In this document: positions 28,030-38,420 of the stretch, piece by piece | Layout of the letters: every line of letters begins with the position of its first letter | Position numbering within the stretch: position 1 is the first letter of the stretch | Assembly (NCBI GenBank): GCA_016719925.1 | Contig: JADJYC010000004.1 | Coordinates: 62,001 to 126,000, forward strand | Length of the DNA: 64,000 nucleotides | Source of the DNA: Crocinitomicaceae bacterium | Lineage (GTDB): Bacteria; Bacteroidota; Bacteroidia; Flavobacteriales_D; Crocinitomicaceae | Direction of reading: 5' to 3' | Position numbers and translations under genes: made by a program | The notes under the pieces: generated by a model | The model's database searches: none | What the model saw: only the letters and a program-made list of their open reading frames with translations | Told to the model about the DNA's origin: nothing

Positions 28030-28512
28030 AGGGACTTCAATTCACTTCGACTTCGACTACGCTCAGTCTCCGTGGACGGCTTCTTGACTTTGACTTCGAG
28101 AACCTCAGTCTCCGTGGATGGTTCTGAAAAATAAAATTCGAGGAAAATTCGTACTTCTAACTTCGTACCTCATACTTCGAATTCGGCTCACTTCGACAAT
28201 GCTCAGTACGAGTCGCTCAGTCTCCGTGAACGGATTCTTAACTTCGACTTCGGCTACGCTCAGTCTCCGTGGATGGTTCTGAAAAATAAAATTCGAGGAA
28301 AAATTTGTACTTCTAACTTAGTACCTCGTACTTGATTTCGGCTCACTTCGACAATGCTCAGTGCTAGTCGCTCAGTCTCCTTGAACGGTCTTAACTTGAG
28401 AACCTCAGTCTCCGTGGATAGCTTGACTTGACTTGACTTGCCACGCTCAGTCTCCGTGGATGGTTCTGAAAAATAAATTGAGGAAAATTGTCCTTACCTC
28501 GTACTTCGACTG
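28030..28512. repeat. convergent gap filled by a degenerate dispersed repeat
   Basis: About 480 bp without a gene. A block CTCAGTCTCCGTGGATGGTT followed by CTGAAAAATAAA and a GAGGAAAA tail occurs three times (starting near 28104, 28259 and 28446). Between copies are CTTCGAC...GCTCAGT motifs, the inverse of CTGAGCCTGTCGAAG at 4873. It separates two converging genes. Confidence 0.8.
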
Positions 28513-29756
28513 CTACGCCAGAATCTCACGGTAATGCCTGTGCAAAGTAGACGAATCTGTTCCGCTCAAAAAAGAAGAATATGTAAGATGCGTGAGTAAA
28601 AAACGTTTGTCTTTTATCCATAGCGGAAGATATTTTGGCTTCTCAATCAATCCCATTTCATTCATCATTTTCAACGCAGGAATATCTGATAGATCCAACT
28701 TACCGCTGAACAATAAATCCAGGTATTCAAATTTTCCGGATGCAACAGCAACACTTAAAAAATCTGAACTCTCACCAATCCTTCCAGATAAACAATGTCT
28801 TTTGTAAAAGGCGCTTTGCCATTTATATCTCCTCCTCTGAAAACCCGTTTGGCGCTGTCAAAGGCTTTTCCCTCATCATCTGTTTTATCAAGATAATTCT
28901 GATAAAGATCGATGAAATTTGCACCATCAATTACCAGCTTAGTTGCAAGGACTCTGTCAGATAACCTTCGGGTTCTTTCCAGATCAATACACCCTGTAAT
29001 GAATTCTGAAAATACGGCAAGACCTTCCTGTGTTTCAGTAGTACCACAATGACCTGCACCGAGAATTTTTATGTTCTTTTGTTTGTGTCCGTTCATGGAA
29101 GTTGCAACGTGAATGTAAACTTCATGTTCTATCAACTGCTGAATATCTTTGTCTGTAAAACAGGCTGAAGGATTAATGGCAATTCTTCTTCTTCCGGCAA
29201 TTGCATTGGAGGAAATCGTATCATCCATTACAACTTTAGGGCCTTCATCACCAAACATTTCACTAACTGCCTTTTCCATTTCTTCAGCAAGCGTTGCCGG
29301 CATTACACAAGCTTTTGGCGGTGCACCCAGGTCAAAGTTTTTTACATTTTCAAAAAGTTCTCCAAAGTGCTTTGCAAGATCCAGCGCCGTACTTTCACCA
29401 TCCGGCAAAATGTCCTTTGGACAACCATACATGTTTTTGGAATGTCTGAAAAAATCCTGCGTACCGCGTGACGAAAGTAACAATGCACTGCTTTCCAATT
29501 TGTCAGCGATGCGTGTTGCCCACTTGTCAATGACATCATTTACACCCAAAAGTTTCCGCGCTTTTTTCAATTCATCCAGCGCCGGATTTGGATCAAATGG
29601 TTTGTATTCCACTGAAGGTAATTTCTGAGCTTTATTCTTAAAAAATTCCTGCTCCACTTCATTTGGCCAGGCAATATTTCTGAGAATATTTATTTTGGAT
29701 GCTGCTTCATCCAACGCGTCACTGATTGCAATGATGCGCTTCTTATCATCACTCAT
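28513..29756 (-). CDS. QEGLA-motif (DUF1704, MATCAP-like) metalloprotease-family protein, frameshifted
   Basis: About 414 residues after adding one base to the A6 run at 28757-28762, which joins LVRVQIF to LSVAVASGKFEYLDLLFSG. Zinc-protease motif HEVYIH (HExxxH) and, 26 residues later, ETQEGLAVFSEF, the family hallmark. Relatives are named flavohemoglobin expression-modulating proteins in bacteria, and the eukaryotic branch includes tubulin carboxypeptidases (MATCAP). Substrate in bacteria unknown. It follows the 50-residue-repeat gene's start region on the same strand only loosely (9 bp from that gene's stop). Confidence 0.85.
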
Positions 29757-29765
29757 TCCTGTATG

Positions 29766-32700
29766 CTATTTTTGTATAACCAGTTTTGAAACTGAAATAC
29801 CGTTTGATGATTTAATCTGCACCATATAAACTCCGGCAGGAATTGTACTCAGATTTAATTCAAAAGAACTTCCGCTGATATTTGTTTCTTCAAACACTGC
29901 TGAAGATCTTGAATCATACATAGTGATACTTACATCATTCAATGCAGCCGAAAATTTCAACAGACAAATTTCATTTGCCGGATTTGGATACAAACTAAAA
30001 TTCAATTGAGCATTTTCATCAAATCCAATTCCGCTGATATTTACACAGGCAGATGTATCTGTACATCCATTTTCACTGACAACTACCGCATAATTTCCAT
30101 CAACGGATGCAACAAAATCCTGATCAGTTTCACCGGTGATTTCAGAATTCCCATTATCACAATCAATCCACTGATAAGATGTTGCTGTTGACGTTACAGC
30201 AGAAATTGTAAAACCTGAAAGTGAGGTTGAAACATCCACATTGTTTACGGTAAGATTAATTGTAATGGTGCTGTCACAACCTTCTGAATTTGGAATTATA
30301 TCCGTGTAAGTTCCGGTCACTGTATAGGTATTTCCTTCAGGACTTAAATAAGAACCGCATGCTGTCGGATTTATAGTACTGGAAGATTCATTGTTTACAA
30401 TCAGATCAATTGTGACTGTGCTATCACATCCTGTCATGTTGGTCAGAATCTCTACATAATTTCCGGAAGTTGTCAATGTTGCTCCAAGCGGACTTATGTA
30501 TGAACCACAGACTACAGGCGTAAGCAATGTATCATTACTGTTATTAATTACCAGTTGAATAGTTATTGTACTGTCACACCCTGCCATGTTTGGAATGATA
30601 TCAAAATAGGTTCCGGTTGTGCTGTAATTATTTCCTGCCGGACTTAAATAATTATCACATTCAACCGGAGAAATTGTACTTGCAGTTGATACACATAAGC
30701 CTGAACCTGAAACAAACATCGGCCAGAATTTTGATGCATCATAAAATGCAACTCCGGGGTCACCGCTGCCCAAAGCAATCATGCTGGTAAATTGTCCGGT
30801 AGTACCTGTTGTTGCAAGCACCATTGGAGAATTCCATGCAATTCCTGTTGCCTCAGAAGCACGAATATATTTCAGATTTCCATTTGAACCGTCATAATAA
30901 CTGATAGCAGGATTTCCGCTGATTACTTTCAGTGAGGTGTATTGACCAATTGTTCCGGTAGTTTCAAGAGTCAGCGGGGTTGCCCATGCAGCACCGCTTG
31001 CATCCATTGCTCTCACATATTTAAGCGAGGAAGTTGTAATATCATAATAACTGATTGCAGGATTTCCGCTTACAATTTGCATTGAATTATATTGTCCTAC
31101 GCTCCCTGTTATATCAATTGCCTGCGGTGCACCCCACGTTGTTCCGCTTGCGTCAGTTGCACGCACATAATTCAAATTAAAACCTGTTGCGTCATAATAA
31201 GCAATTGCAGGATTTCCATTCACGGAAATCAATGAATTATGCTGACCCACTGTTGCAGCGTTATCAACTGTCACAGGTGTATGCACTTCCATTTGCATCC
31301 GTTGACCGAACATATTTAAGCGCTGAGTTTGTAGCGTCATAATATGCGATAGCAGGATTTCCGTTGATCACACACAGTGAAGTATATTGCCCTGTAGTTC
31401 CGGTAATATCAATATTGACCGGAGTATTCCATGTTGTTCCATTTGCATCTGCTGCGCGAACAAATTTTAACGCTGTATTGGTTGCATCATAATATGCAAT
31501 TGCAGGATTTCCATTCACAATATAAGCGGAGAGATAAGCACCAACTGATCCGGTTGCATCCACATTGACAGAAGTTCCCCATGAAGAACCTGTGGCATCT
31601 AATGCACGAACAAAAACCAAATCCAAATTAGCAACATTCTGATAAGCTACCGCAGGAAAACCATTTGCAAGAACTGCTGAAGAATATTCTCCCACATCTC
31701 CCGTTACATCAAATGAAGCCGGAGTACCCCAGACGGCGCCATCGGTATCGGTTGCACGAACAAATCTCAGATTAGTATTTGAAACATCATAATAGGTAAT
31801 TGCAGGATTTCCATCAACAATATTTAAGCAGGTATATTGTCCGGTAGTACCGGCAGCATCAACTGAAACAGGTGCAAGCCAGATATCGCCGTTAGCATCT
31901 GTTGCCCTGAAATATTTTAATGCTGTATTTGTTGCATCATAATAGGAAACAGCCGGAAAACCATTTACAACTTTGAGTGAATTGTATTGACCAACCGTAC
32001 CTGTCAAATCAAGATCTATAGGTGTATTCCAGGTAATTCCGGTTGCATCTGCAGCACGTACATAACGCAAAGCAGAATTAGTCGCATCATAATATGTTAT
32101 TGCCGGTCTGCCGTTTACTGATTCGAGCGAAGTATATTGACCTACTGTATTTGTCAGATCAATGGTAACTGACGCGCTCCATGTTAGACCATCAACATCA
32201 GTGGAACGAATATATTTCAGAGAAGAATTGGTTGCATCATAGTAAGAAACAGCAGGATTTCCATTGATTGTATCCAGAGATGTATACTGACCTACTGTTC
32301 CTGTTACGTCCAGATCAACAGGAGTATTCCAGACAGTTCCGCTTGCATCAGAAGCACGGCAAAAAGTCAGTGCAGAATTTGAAGCATCATAATATGTAAT
32401 TGCCGGATTTCCGTTAATAGATTTCATGGATAAATATTGGCCGACACTTCCGGTTGCTTCCACCGTAACAGGAGTGCCCCAGCTGGTTCCGTTTACATCA
32501 TTTGCACGAATATATTTGACATCCAGATTAGTTGCATCATAATATGCGATTGCAGGATTTCCATTAATTACAGCGAGTGAAGCATACTGACCAACCGTTC
32601 CAATTGCATCAACAACTACAGGCGCATTCCAGGCTGATCCATCGCTGTTTGAAGCACGGATATAAATCAAACTTAAATGCGTCACATCATAATATGCCAT

Positions 32701-32874
32701 AGCTGGATTACCATTGACAATTTCCATCGATGAATATTGTCCGGTATTTCCACCTGTACCAAATGGAGTTTCAATCACAACCGGCGTACCCCAGGTTTGC
32801 GCTGATGAATTTTTTATAACTAAAATTGCTGAGAGAACCAGCAATACTTTTGAAAACGGGTAAAATAGTTTCAT
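29766..32874 (-). CDS. secreted protein with fourteen 50-residue repeats and T9SS sorting domain, frameshifted
   Basis: About 1035 residues. Signal peptide, then fourteen tandem repeats of 50 residues with consensus WxTPVxxDxTGTVGQY and NGNPAIxYYDATN and LKYVRA.DA.G. Three repeats of about 47 residues follow (CGSYLSPEGNTYTVTGTY, GCDSTITI), an Ig-like piece and a sorting domain (NFSLYPNPANEICLL). The frame breaks near 31279-31285 in repeat 11 (two bases missing or one extra). Repeat length and W/YYD pattern suggest beta-propeller blades, possibly two seven-bladed propellers. Likely a surface protein; ligand unknown. Confidence 0.82.
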
Positions 32875-32988
32875 AGATGCAGTTTAAAATGGCGTTTGAG
32901 TAAATTTAATAAAATAAATCAATCATCATTTTAACGGCAAACAAAATACAACAGAACTCTGCTTTTCGTCAGCAATTTAACAGGAAAC

Positions 32989-34047
32989 TCAAATCACCTT
33001 ATGTTCAATCAGCATTTTAAAAGAATCAAGCATAGTCTCTTTTAATGGCCGGTATGTTACACCCAGCTCCCTGATACTTTTAGAATTATCTGCCCGCCAG
33101 GTGTGATTGACATTGTTTCGTACAAAACGAATTGTCAAGGCTCTGTTCACCAAAGGACCAAAAATTGCAACCAGCCATTTGGGCAATGCGCGGTTTGGAA
33201 TTTTATATTTTGTTCCATACTCTGCGTAAACAATTTTTGCAATTTCTAAAAATGTTGTTCCGGGTCCGCTGGTGATATATCTTCCATTTGCTGATGGAGT
33301 AAAACCAGCTTTAAAATGTGCATCTGCAACATCTCTCACATCAACTGTTCCCATTCCAAGATTTGGTACGCCGGATTTTACCGTTCCGTCTCCAAGTTGT
33401 TTTAAAATGGTAAAACTTTCTGATGTTATAGAAGTTGGATTTAATGCTGGTCCTAAAACCAGACTTGGATTAATGACAACCAGATCCCACCTGTTTTGCG
33501 ATTTTGAAATTTTCCACGCCTCTTTTTCAGCAAGTGTTTTTGAATAAGAATAAGGCTGATATTTTAACGATGAAGTAGTATTCCAGATTTCTTCTGTCAG
33601 AATTTTTCCCGGTGCATTTTCAATATCTGTACAATCTGTATAAATAGCTGCACAACTGCTTGTAAGAACAACCCGCTTCACTGTTGAAGTTCGTGTTGCC
33701 TGATTCAAAACATTGGCCGTACCTTTCACAGCAGGATCAATTAAATCACGCTGCGGATCTTTGTACTTACTTGTAAAAGGCGATGCAGTGTGATAAACAA
33801 GTTCACAATCTTTCATTGCTTCATCATAAGAACCTTCCTTCAATAAATCAGCTTTGAAAAACAGAATTTTTCCGCTGCATTCATCTGCCAGTTTTTTTAA
33901 ATGTGCAATTTTCTTTGCGTCATCCGGATTTCTCACTGCGGCATGAACTGTAATTCCGTTTTCAAGAAGTTGTTTCACTATCCATCCGGCTACATATCCG
34001 GTTGCGCCGGTAACCAATACCGGTTTTGTTTTATCAATGGTGGTCAT
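32989..34047 (-). CDS. NAD-dependent epimerase/dehydratase-family reductase (dihydroflavonol reductase-like)
   Basis: 352 residues, extended SDR. NAD(P) motif GATGYVAGWIVKQL near 14-27, VYHTASPF, VLTSSCAAIYTD, catalytic YSYSKTLAEK (Tyr and Lys), and VVINPSLVLGPAL. The YxxxK and NPS blocks are as in DFR/cinnamoyl-CoA-reductase-like proteins that reduce aldehydes or ketones. Natural substrate unknown. Single gene, divergent from the DUF2200 gene. Confidence 0.87.
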   Translation of the reverse strand: MTTIDKTKPVLVTGATGYVAGWIVKQLLENGITVHAAVRNPDDAKKIAHLKKLADECSGKILFFKADLLKEGSYDEAMKDCELVYHTASPFTSKYKDPQRDLIDPAVKGTANVLNQATRTSTVKRVVLTSSCAAIYTDCTDIENAPGKILTEEIWNTTSSLKYQPYSYSKTLAEKEAWKISKSQNRWDLVVINPSLVLGPALNPTSITSESFTILKQLGDGTVKSGVPNLGMGTVDVRDVADAHFKAGFTPSANGRYITSGPGTTFLEIAKIVYAEYGTKYKIPNRALPKWLVAIFGPLVNRALTIRFVRNNVNHTWRADNSKSIRELGVTYRPLKETMLDSFKMLIEHKVI

Positions 34048-34172
34048 TTAACTGTTTATTTTTTGAAGAAGACGAATGGATTAACAGAATATTTTAAATT
34101 TATATCTTTCAAATAATTGAACTCGACTTCACCTGATTTTGTGAGCTCAAAATTGAACATTAAATAACCATT

Positions 34173-34525
34173 ATGGACAACAGCCGTGTTTATAAAATGA
34201 TTTTTGCAAGTGTTTATCCGCTTTATGTGGCAAAAGCAGAAAGAAAAGGCAGAACAAAAGAAGAAGTGGATACGATTATGTGCTGGCTGACCGGTTATTC
34301 TCAGAAAAAATTACAGCAGCAAATAGAAAAAAAAAGTTGATTTCAAGAACGTTCTTTGCGCAGGCGCCTCAATTAAATCCAAATGTTTCTATAATTACAG
34401 GGGTAATTTGCGGATACCGGGTTGAAGAAATTGAAGATAAACTCATGCAGAAAGTACGTTATCTGGACAAGCTGATTGATGAGCTTGCCAAAGGGAAAAC
34501 AATGGAAAAAATTCTTAGGAATTAA
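34173..34525 (+). CDS. DUF2200 protein, frameshifted
   Basis: About 117 residues. The N-terminal part RVYKMIFASVYPLYVAKAE and KGRTKEEVDTIMCWLTGYS is in one frame; the C-terminal part FFAQAPQLNPN...GVICGYRVEEIEDKLMQK is in another. Removing one A from the A9 run at 34327-34335 and one A at 34348-34349 gives a continuous DUF2200 sequence. Small conserved cytosolic protein; function unknown. Confidence 0.82.
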
Positions 34526-34816
34526 GTCCGGTTTTTTTAACACGGAGACACGGAGACCAAAGAGTAACACGGAGAAGCTAAGTGAGCAAAGTTCAACAGA
34601 GATCTTTCTCTGTGAACCTCCATGCTATCTTTGTCTCTGTGGTTAAAAAATTACCTGATTATTTAACATTCTTCGGCAAGTTCAGGACAAACGGAGACAC
34701 GGAGACCAAATATTTACACGGAGAAACTAAGTGAGCAGAGTTCAGCTGAGATTTTTTCTCTGTGAAACTCCATGTTCTCTGTGTCTCTTTGGTTAAAAAA
34801 AAATTCCTGATTAATT
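34526..34816. repeat. convergent gap with two copies of an ACACGGAGACACGGAG repeat
   Basis: Two related units, about 34540-34650 and 34687-34800, each run from ACACGGAGACACGGAGACC through AAGTGAGCA.AGTTCA to CTCTGTG...TCTCT.TGGTT. Each unit can fold on itself because its ends are complementary with G-U pairs. No gene. This type of sequence is widely dispersed in Bacteroidota. Confidence 0.75.
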
Positions 34817-35389
34817 TCATTTCTGAATCAAACCCTCAGTCAGCTCATTCAGTACTCTTACCTTCTCTTCAAAATTTCCTTTTTGTTTTTTTCTGAAACG
34901 ATGATTGAGAGAAATTGCTTTTTCAATGGAATCCGGTAAAACATCCTCCAGCCATTGTCTGATACGTTTAGCAAGTACCGGCGATTTTCCGTTAGTGGAT
35001 ATGCCTATTTTCAAATCTCCCCGTGTGACAACTCCTCCCAGATAAAAATCACAGAATTCAGGTTTATCGGCAACATTCAGAAGAAATTTATATTTATCTG
35101 CCAGATCACGTAAACGCAGATTAAGTAAAGAATTATTTGTTGCAGCAATCACAATTTGTTTGTCTGCCAAATCATCCACTGAAAATGCACGATGAAATAA
35201 TTTTGAATCCGGGAATTTTTTAACCAGCTCAAAAACTTCCGGCAATATTTCAATGGCAACAAGTTCAATTTTTGCATTGGGTGATGACTTTTGAAGAAAA
35301 AACAATTTCTCCAAAGCCACTTTTCCACCACCAACAATCAGGAAATTAATTTTATCTGCTTTCAGAAAAATGGGAAATAACTCATTCAT
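34817..35389 (-). CDS. siroheme synthase N-domain: precorrin-2 dehydrogenase / ferrochelatase (Met8/CysG-N type)
   Basis: 190 residues. NAD motif FLIVGGGKVALEKLFFL at 15-31, IVIAATNN near 80, then NVADKPEFCDFYLGGVVTRGDLKIGISTNGKSP, the CysG-N/Met8 core with the catalytic Asp in NVAD. It oxidises precorrin-2 and inserts Fe2+ to give siroheme, the cofactor of the sulfite reductase encoded two genes upstream. It begins one base after the cobA stop, so it is the last gene of the sulfur operon. Confidence 0.92.
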   Translation of the reverse strand: MNELFPIFLKADKINFLIVGGGKVALEKLFFLQKSSPNAKIELVAIEILPEVFELVKKFPDSKLFHRAFSVDDLADKQIVIAATNNSLLNLRLRDLADKYKFLLNVADKPEFCDFYLGGVVTRGDLKIGISTNGKSPVLAKRIRQWLEDVLPDSIEKAISLNHRFRKKQKGNFEEKVRVLNELTEGLIQK

Positions 35390-35390
35390 A

Positions 35391-36144
35391 TCAGTTCAGT
35401 AAACTTAATTCTTCAAATACTTCTTCAACCTGTTTGTACGTATCCACTACTTCACCAACAACAATAACGGCCGGTGATTGAACACCTTCTTCACGTGCAG
35501 CAGCAACCAGATTTTTTATATCTGTGACCAGAATTTTTTCATCCGGTGTTGAACCGTTTTGAATAATCAAAACAGGCGTATCACTTCTTCCGGCAATCAG
35601 AAAACTGGTTGAAATATCTTCCAGTTTTGAAGTTCCCATTAAAATAACAACAGTTGAATTTGATTGCGCAGCAAGTTTAAGATCCTTATTAAACTGATTA
35701 CCTTTTTTGATGCGGTTAAAACCCAAAATCCATCTGCTATTCCCTATGCGTTAAAGACACCTGATTCAAAGCAGTTAGTCCGGTTGCCGAGGATATACCC
35801 GGTATGACCTCCGTTTCAATTCCATGCTTTTTTGCAAAGAATATTTCTTCAAGTCCTCTTCCAAAAATAAACGGGTCACCACCTTTTAAGCGAATCACTT
35901 CACCATACACCAGCGCATAAGAAACAATCAGCTGATTAATTTTTTCCTGCGTAAAGGAGGGTTTTCCTCCTCTTTTCCCAACAAATATTTTTAATGCGTC
36001 AGGCGCAAATTCCAACAGCTTTTCACTCACCAACGCATCGTATAAAATTACTTTTGCCTTTTGCAATTTTTCCAATGCTCTGAGTGTTATCAGATCTTCA
36101 GCACCAGGCCCGGCGCCGATCAATATTAGTTTATTCGTTTTCAT
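35391..36144 (-). CDS. cobA: uroporphyrinogen-III C-methyltransferase, frameshifted
   Basis: About 251 residues after two corrections: one G missing at 35742-35744 and one A missing in the run at 35703-35708. With both, the frame reads SLTHRGIADGFWVLT and joins the C-terminal half (DLKLAAQSNSTVVILMG). SAM-binding GAGPGAEDLITLRA at 9-22; VRLKGGDPFIFGRGLEE in the middle. It makes precorrin-2 from uroporphyrinogen III, the first step to siroheme. It overlaps the preceding HEPN-extension frame by 4 bp. Both indels are in homopolymers, so the gene is probably intact in the organism. Confidence 0.9.
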
Positions 36145-36608
36145 TTTTTATCAATGAGTATGTTTATTAATTCGTAAAATCTTTTTCCTGTTTGAATCCA
36201 ATCTGAATTTTCAGCAGCGGATTCTGAAGCGTTTCTGTATTCATAAATCAGGCTTTCAAAAGTTGGCTGAATAAAATAGGCCGCCACTTTTTCATAATGA
36301 TTTTCAAATTCTTTTTGAATCTGTTCCTTTGAATTGGTTTCAATTCCCAGTTTAAGCAAGTAACATTTTGCTGTTTGAATTATAGATGAATAAACAGTAT
36401 AAGCAGCATCAGCGTATTGCTGATTCAGAAAAAAATAATCTGCTTCATCCAGTTTTTCATTTGCTTCAAACAACAACGTTTTTGCCAGATCAATTTTCAC
36501 TCCTGCACACTCTCCGATACCAATTTCAGTTTTGAACTTTTCAGCTGAACCCCAGTCGAGATACTCCTCATCATTTACCTCATTCACATCTGCAACTGGT
36601 TTCAGCAA
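36141..36608 (-). CDS. HEPN-like C-terminal extension of the sulfite reductase, separated by an in-frame stop
   Basis: 155 residues, all helical in appearance. It contains DWGSAEKFKTEIGIGECAG, then a HEPN-like part (KTLLFEANEKLDEADYFFLNQQYADAAYTVYSSIIQTAKCYLL is the helical hairpin region, residues 45-90). It is in the same frame as the sulfite reductase gene, and the codons between (36657 down to 36609) stay open except for one TAA, giving NF-stop-SFNTYYNRKGK. In related Bacteroidota these parts form one protein of about 690 residues. Either a real nonsense codon, or two compensating run-length errors (T4A3 read as T5A2). An independent start at a TTG near 36608 is possible. Confidence 0.75.
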   Translation of the reverse strand: MLKPVADVNEVNDEEYLDWGSAEKFKTEIGIGECAGVKIDLAKTLLFEANEKLDEADYFFLNQQYADAAYTVYSSIIQTAKCYLLKLGIETNSKEQIQKEFENHYEKVAAYFIQPTFESLIYEYRNASESAAENSDWIQTGKRFYELINILIDKK

Positions 36609-36656
36609 TTCATAAAAGTAATTTTTACCTTTTCGGTTATAATAGGTGTTGAACGA

Positions 36657-38204
36657 TTAAAAATTTTGTTTCTCCCTTTTAAAATCATTCAGAATAAACC
36701 GGATTACATGCTCTACTCTTTTGGTTGGAACCTTGATTACTTTGTCTGCAAATTGAGCCGCTCCGTTCCCAATATTTGCACCGCCAAGTAAAACCTGCAA
36801 AGCAGGAATCGTATTTCCGTTCACCTGAAAACTACTGCCGTGAAATCCAATATCTGCAACAGCATGCTGACCACATGCATTCATACATCCGCTTATTTTT
36901 ATCACGATTTCTTCTTCAAAAATCAGCTCGTTAAATTCTGAAACAAGTACTTTCTCAATTACCTCAGCAACATTGTAAGTAGAAGTAATTCCTAAATTAC
37001 AGGTTGATGTTCCGGGGCAAGCAGTGATATCACGAATTGTTCCGGCACCAAAATCAGAAACATCTGCTTTCTGCAAATCATGGAAAAAATCCTCCAGCAA
37101 ATCTTCCGGTATACTTCTGACCAGAATATTCTGATCAATTGTAAGTCTTGCAGATTCACCGCTGTAATATTCAATGATATCGGCCAGTTGAATCAATTGA
37201 TCTGCAGTCATATTTCCATTTGTAATTTTAATCAAAGCAGAAAAATGTCCGTTTTGTTTTTGAGCAAAGACATTTGTTTCATACCACTTTTCAAAAGGAG
37301 TTAACCTGTTGCCTTTTTTCTTTTTACTGACAGAAGAAATATTTATTTTGGTATCAATTAGAATTTTTGGTGCAGATGTATAAACAAGTTCAGTTGCAAG
37401 TTCTGATTTCAGTTTTTCAATACCGATTTCTTTAATCAAAAATTTCAATCTCGCTTTTTGACGTTTATTTCTTTCACCCAACCGGTCAAACACTTTGACA
37501 ATAGCTTCACCAAATTTCAGCAAATCTTCAGCAGGCAAAAAATCTGTTATTGAAATTGCGTGTGCCGGCTGAGCTCCCAAACCACCGCCAATAAGCACTT
37601 TGAAACCAGGCTGATTATCTTGTAAAACCGGAATCAATCCCAAATCATGTATGTAGGTACGCGCCTGATCTCTGAATGAAGATGAAAGTGCAACTTTAAA
37701 TTTTCTGCCTAATTCCTGCCCAATTGGATTTCGTAAAAAATATCTGAATAATTCAAATCCGTAGGGAGTAATATCAAAAGGTTCTTCAGCATCGACCCCT
37801 GCAAAAGGCGAAGCTGTTATATTTCTAACTGTATTTCCGCAAGCTTCTCTTAAGGTGATGTCATTTTTTTCCAGCTCTGCCCACAACTCTGGTGTTCTGT
37901 CCAGACTGACATGATGTATCTGAATATCCTGGCGGGTGGTGAGATGTACTTTTCCATTTGAATATTCTTTAGATATCAGTGCAATTCTTCTCAATTGATC
38001 CGGTGAAATAATACCAAGAGGCAATTTGATACGCACCATCTGAACACCCTGCTGACGCTGGCCGTAAACGCCGCGTGCCAAACGTAAACTGCGGAATGAT
38101 TCTTCAGCAATTTCTCCATTCCGGTACTGATAAATTTTTTTCTCGAGTTCCAGTATGTCTTTCTCAACTACTGGATTTTCTAATTCTGTTCTGAAACTTT
38201 GCAT
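36657..38204 (-). CDS. assimilatory sulfite reductase hemoprotein (nitrite/sulfite reductase family)
   Basis: 515 residues in the two-fold ferredoxin-like plan: NIR_SIR half domain (about 55-120; KLPLGIISPDQLRRIALIS), siroheme/4Fe-4S domain 1 (120-270), second half domain (about 310-375), and the cluster ligands CPGTSTCNLG and GCMNACGQH (C-x5-C and C-x3-C). It reduces sulfite to sulfide (nitrite is an alternative). The siroheme genes directly downstream, and the Met/Cys leader upstream, favour sulfite. Probably ferredoxin- or flavoprotein-dependent, as no CysJ is present here; an FNR-type reductase lies 2.5 kb away. Confidence 0.9.
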   Translation of the reverse strand: MQSFRTELENPVVEKDILELEKKIYQYRNGEIAEESFRSLRLARGVYGQRQQGVQMVRIKLPLGIISPDQLRRIALISKEYSNGKVHLTTRQDIQIHHVSLDRTPELWAELEKNDITLREACGNTVRNITASPFAGVDAEEPFDITPYGFELFRYFLRNPIGQELGRKFKVALSSSFRDQARTYIHDLGLIPVLQDNQPGFKVLIGGGLGAQPAHAISITDFLPAEDLLKFGEAIVKVFDRLGERNKRQKARLKFLIKEIGIEKLKSELATELVYTSAPKILIDTKINISSVSKKKKGNRLTPFEKWYETNVFAQKQNGHFSALIKITNGNMTADQLIQLADIIEYYSGESARLTIDQNILVRSIPEDLLEDFFHDLQKADVSDFGAGTIRDITACPGTSTCNLGITSTYNVAEVIEKVLVSEFNELIFEEEIVIKISGCMNACGQHAVADIGFHGSSFQVNGNTIPALQVLLGGANIGNGAAQFADKVIKVPTKRVEHVIRFILNDFKREKQNF

Positions 38205-38229
38205 ACAATTTTATTTTTATGTGTCACAT

Positions 38230-38259
38230 AAAAAAAGCCCGGTTATTAAAACCGGGCTT
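38230..38259 (-). terminator. intrinsic terminator in the leader of the sulfite reductase operon (attenuator)
   Basis: On the minus strand AAGCCCGGTT, loop TTAAT, AACCGGGCTT forms a perfect 10-bp stem followed by seven T (38230-38236). It lies 26 bp before the sulfite reductase ATG and after the leader peptide. The only upstream minus-strand frame is the leader, so this acts inside the leader. The 5' arm bases CCGGTTT (38249-38255) can pair instead with AAACCGG at 38297-38303 in the leader-peptide codons. Confidence 0.88.
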
Positions 38260-38279
38260 CCACATTATTTAAGTAAACA

Positions 38280-38357
38280 CTAATTATGAGTAATATCCGG
38301 TTTGAGATCTTTTCTGATCTTCATCATCATACTACAACACATCATTGCTTTTTTCAT
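38280..38357 (-). CDS. Met/Cys-rich leader peptide of the sulfite reductase operon
   Basis: 25 codons: MKKAMMCCSMMM, then KIRKDLKPDITHN and TAG. Seven of the first twelve codons are Met or Cys in the block 5-12 (MMCCSMMM). It lies between a good promoter (38421-38451) and an intrinsic terminator (38230-38259). The codons K19-P20-D21 contain AAACCGG, complementary to the 5' arm of the terminator. This is the arrangement of amino-acid attenuators: when charged Met- or Cys-tRNA is scarce, the ribosome stalls at the Met/Cys block, the 7-bp antiterminator forms and sulfite reductase is transcribed. Seen directly: the peptide and structures. Inferred: the control. Confidence 0.82.
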   Translation of the reverse strand: MKKAMMCCSMMMKIRKDLKPDITHN

Positions 38358-38420
38358 CTTTTTGTTTTTTACTGTTTTACTTTTCTGTTTTTTACAGTTG
38401 ATCAAATTTCATTTCCGGGA

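Noticed and set aside
29766..32874. 150-bp periodic repeats that could suggest a CRISPR or satellite array
   Set aside because: The period is 50 codons within an open reading frame with a signal peptide and sorting domain.
34540..34800. The ACACGGAGACACGGAG units as a CRISPR array
   Set aside because: Only two long imperfect units, with self-complementary ends and no uniform spacers.
38230..38259. The hairpin as an ordinary end-of-gene terminator
   Set aside because: No minus-strand gene lies upstream except the 25-codon leader, and the T run faces the sulfite reductase gene.
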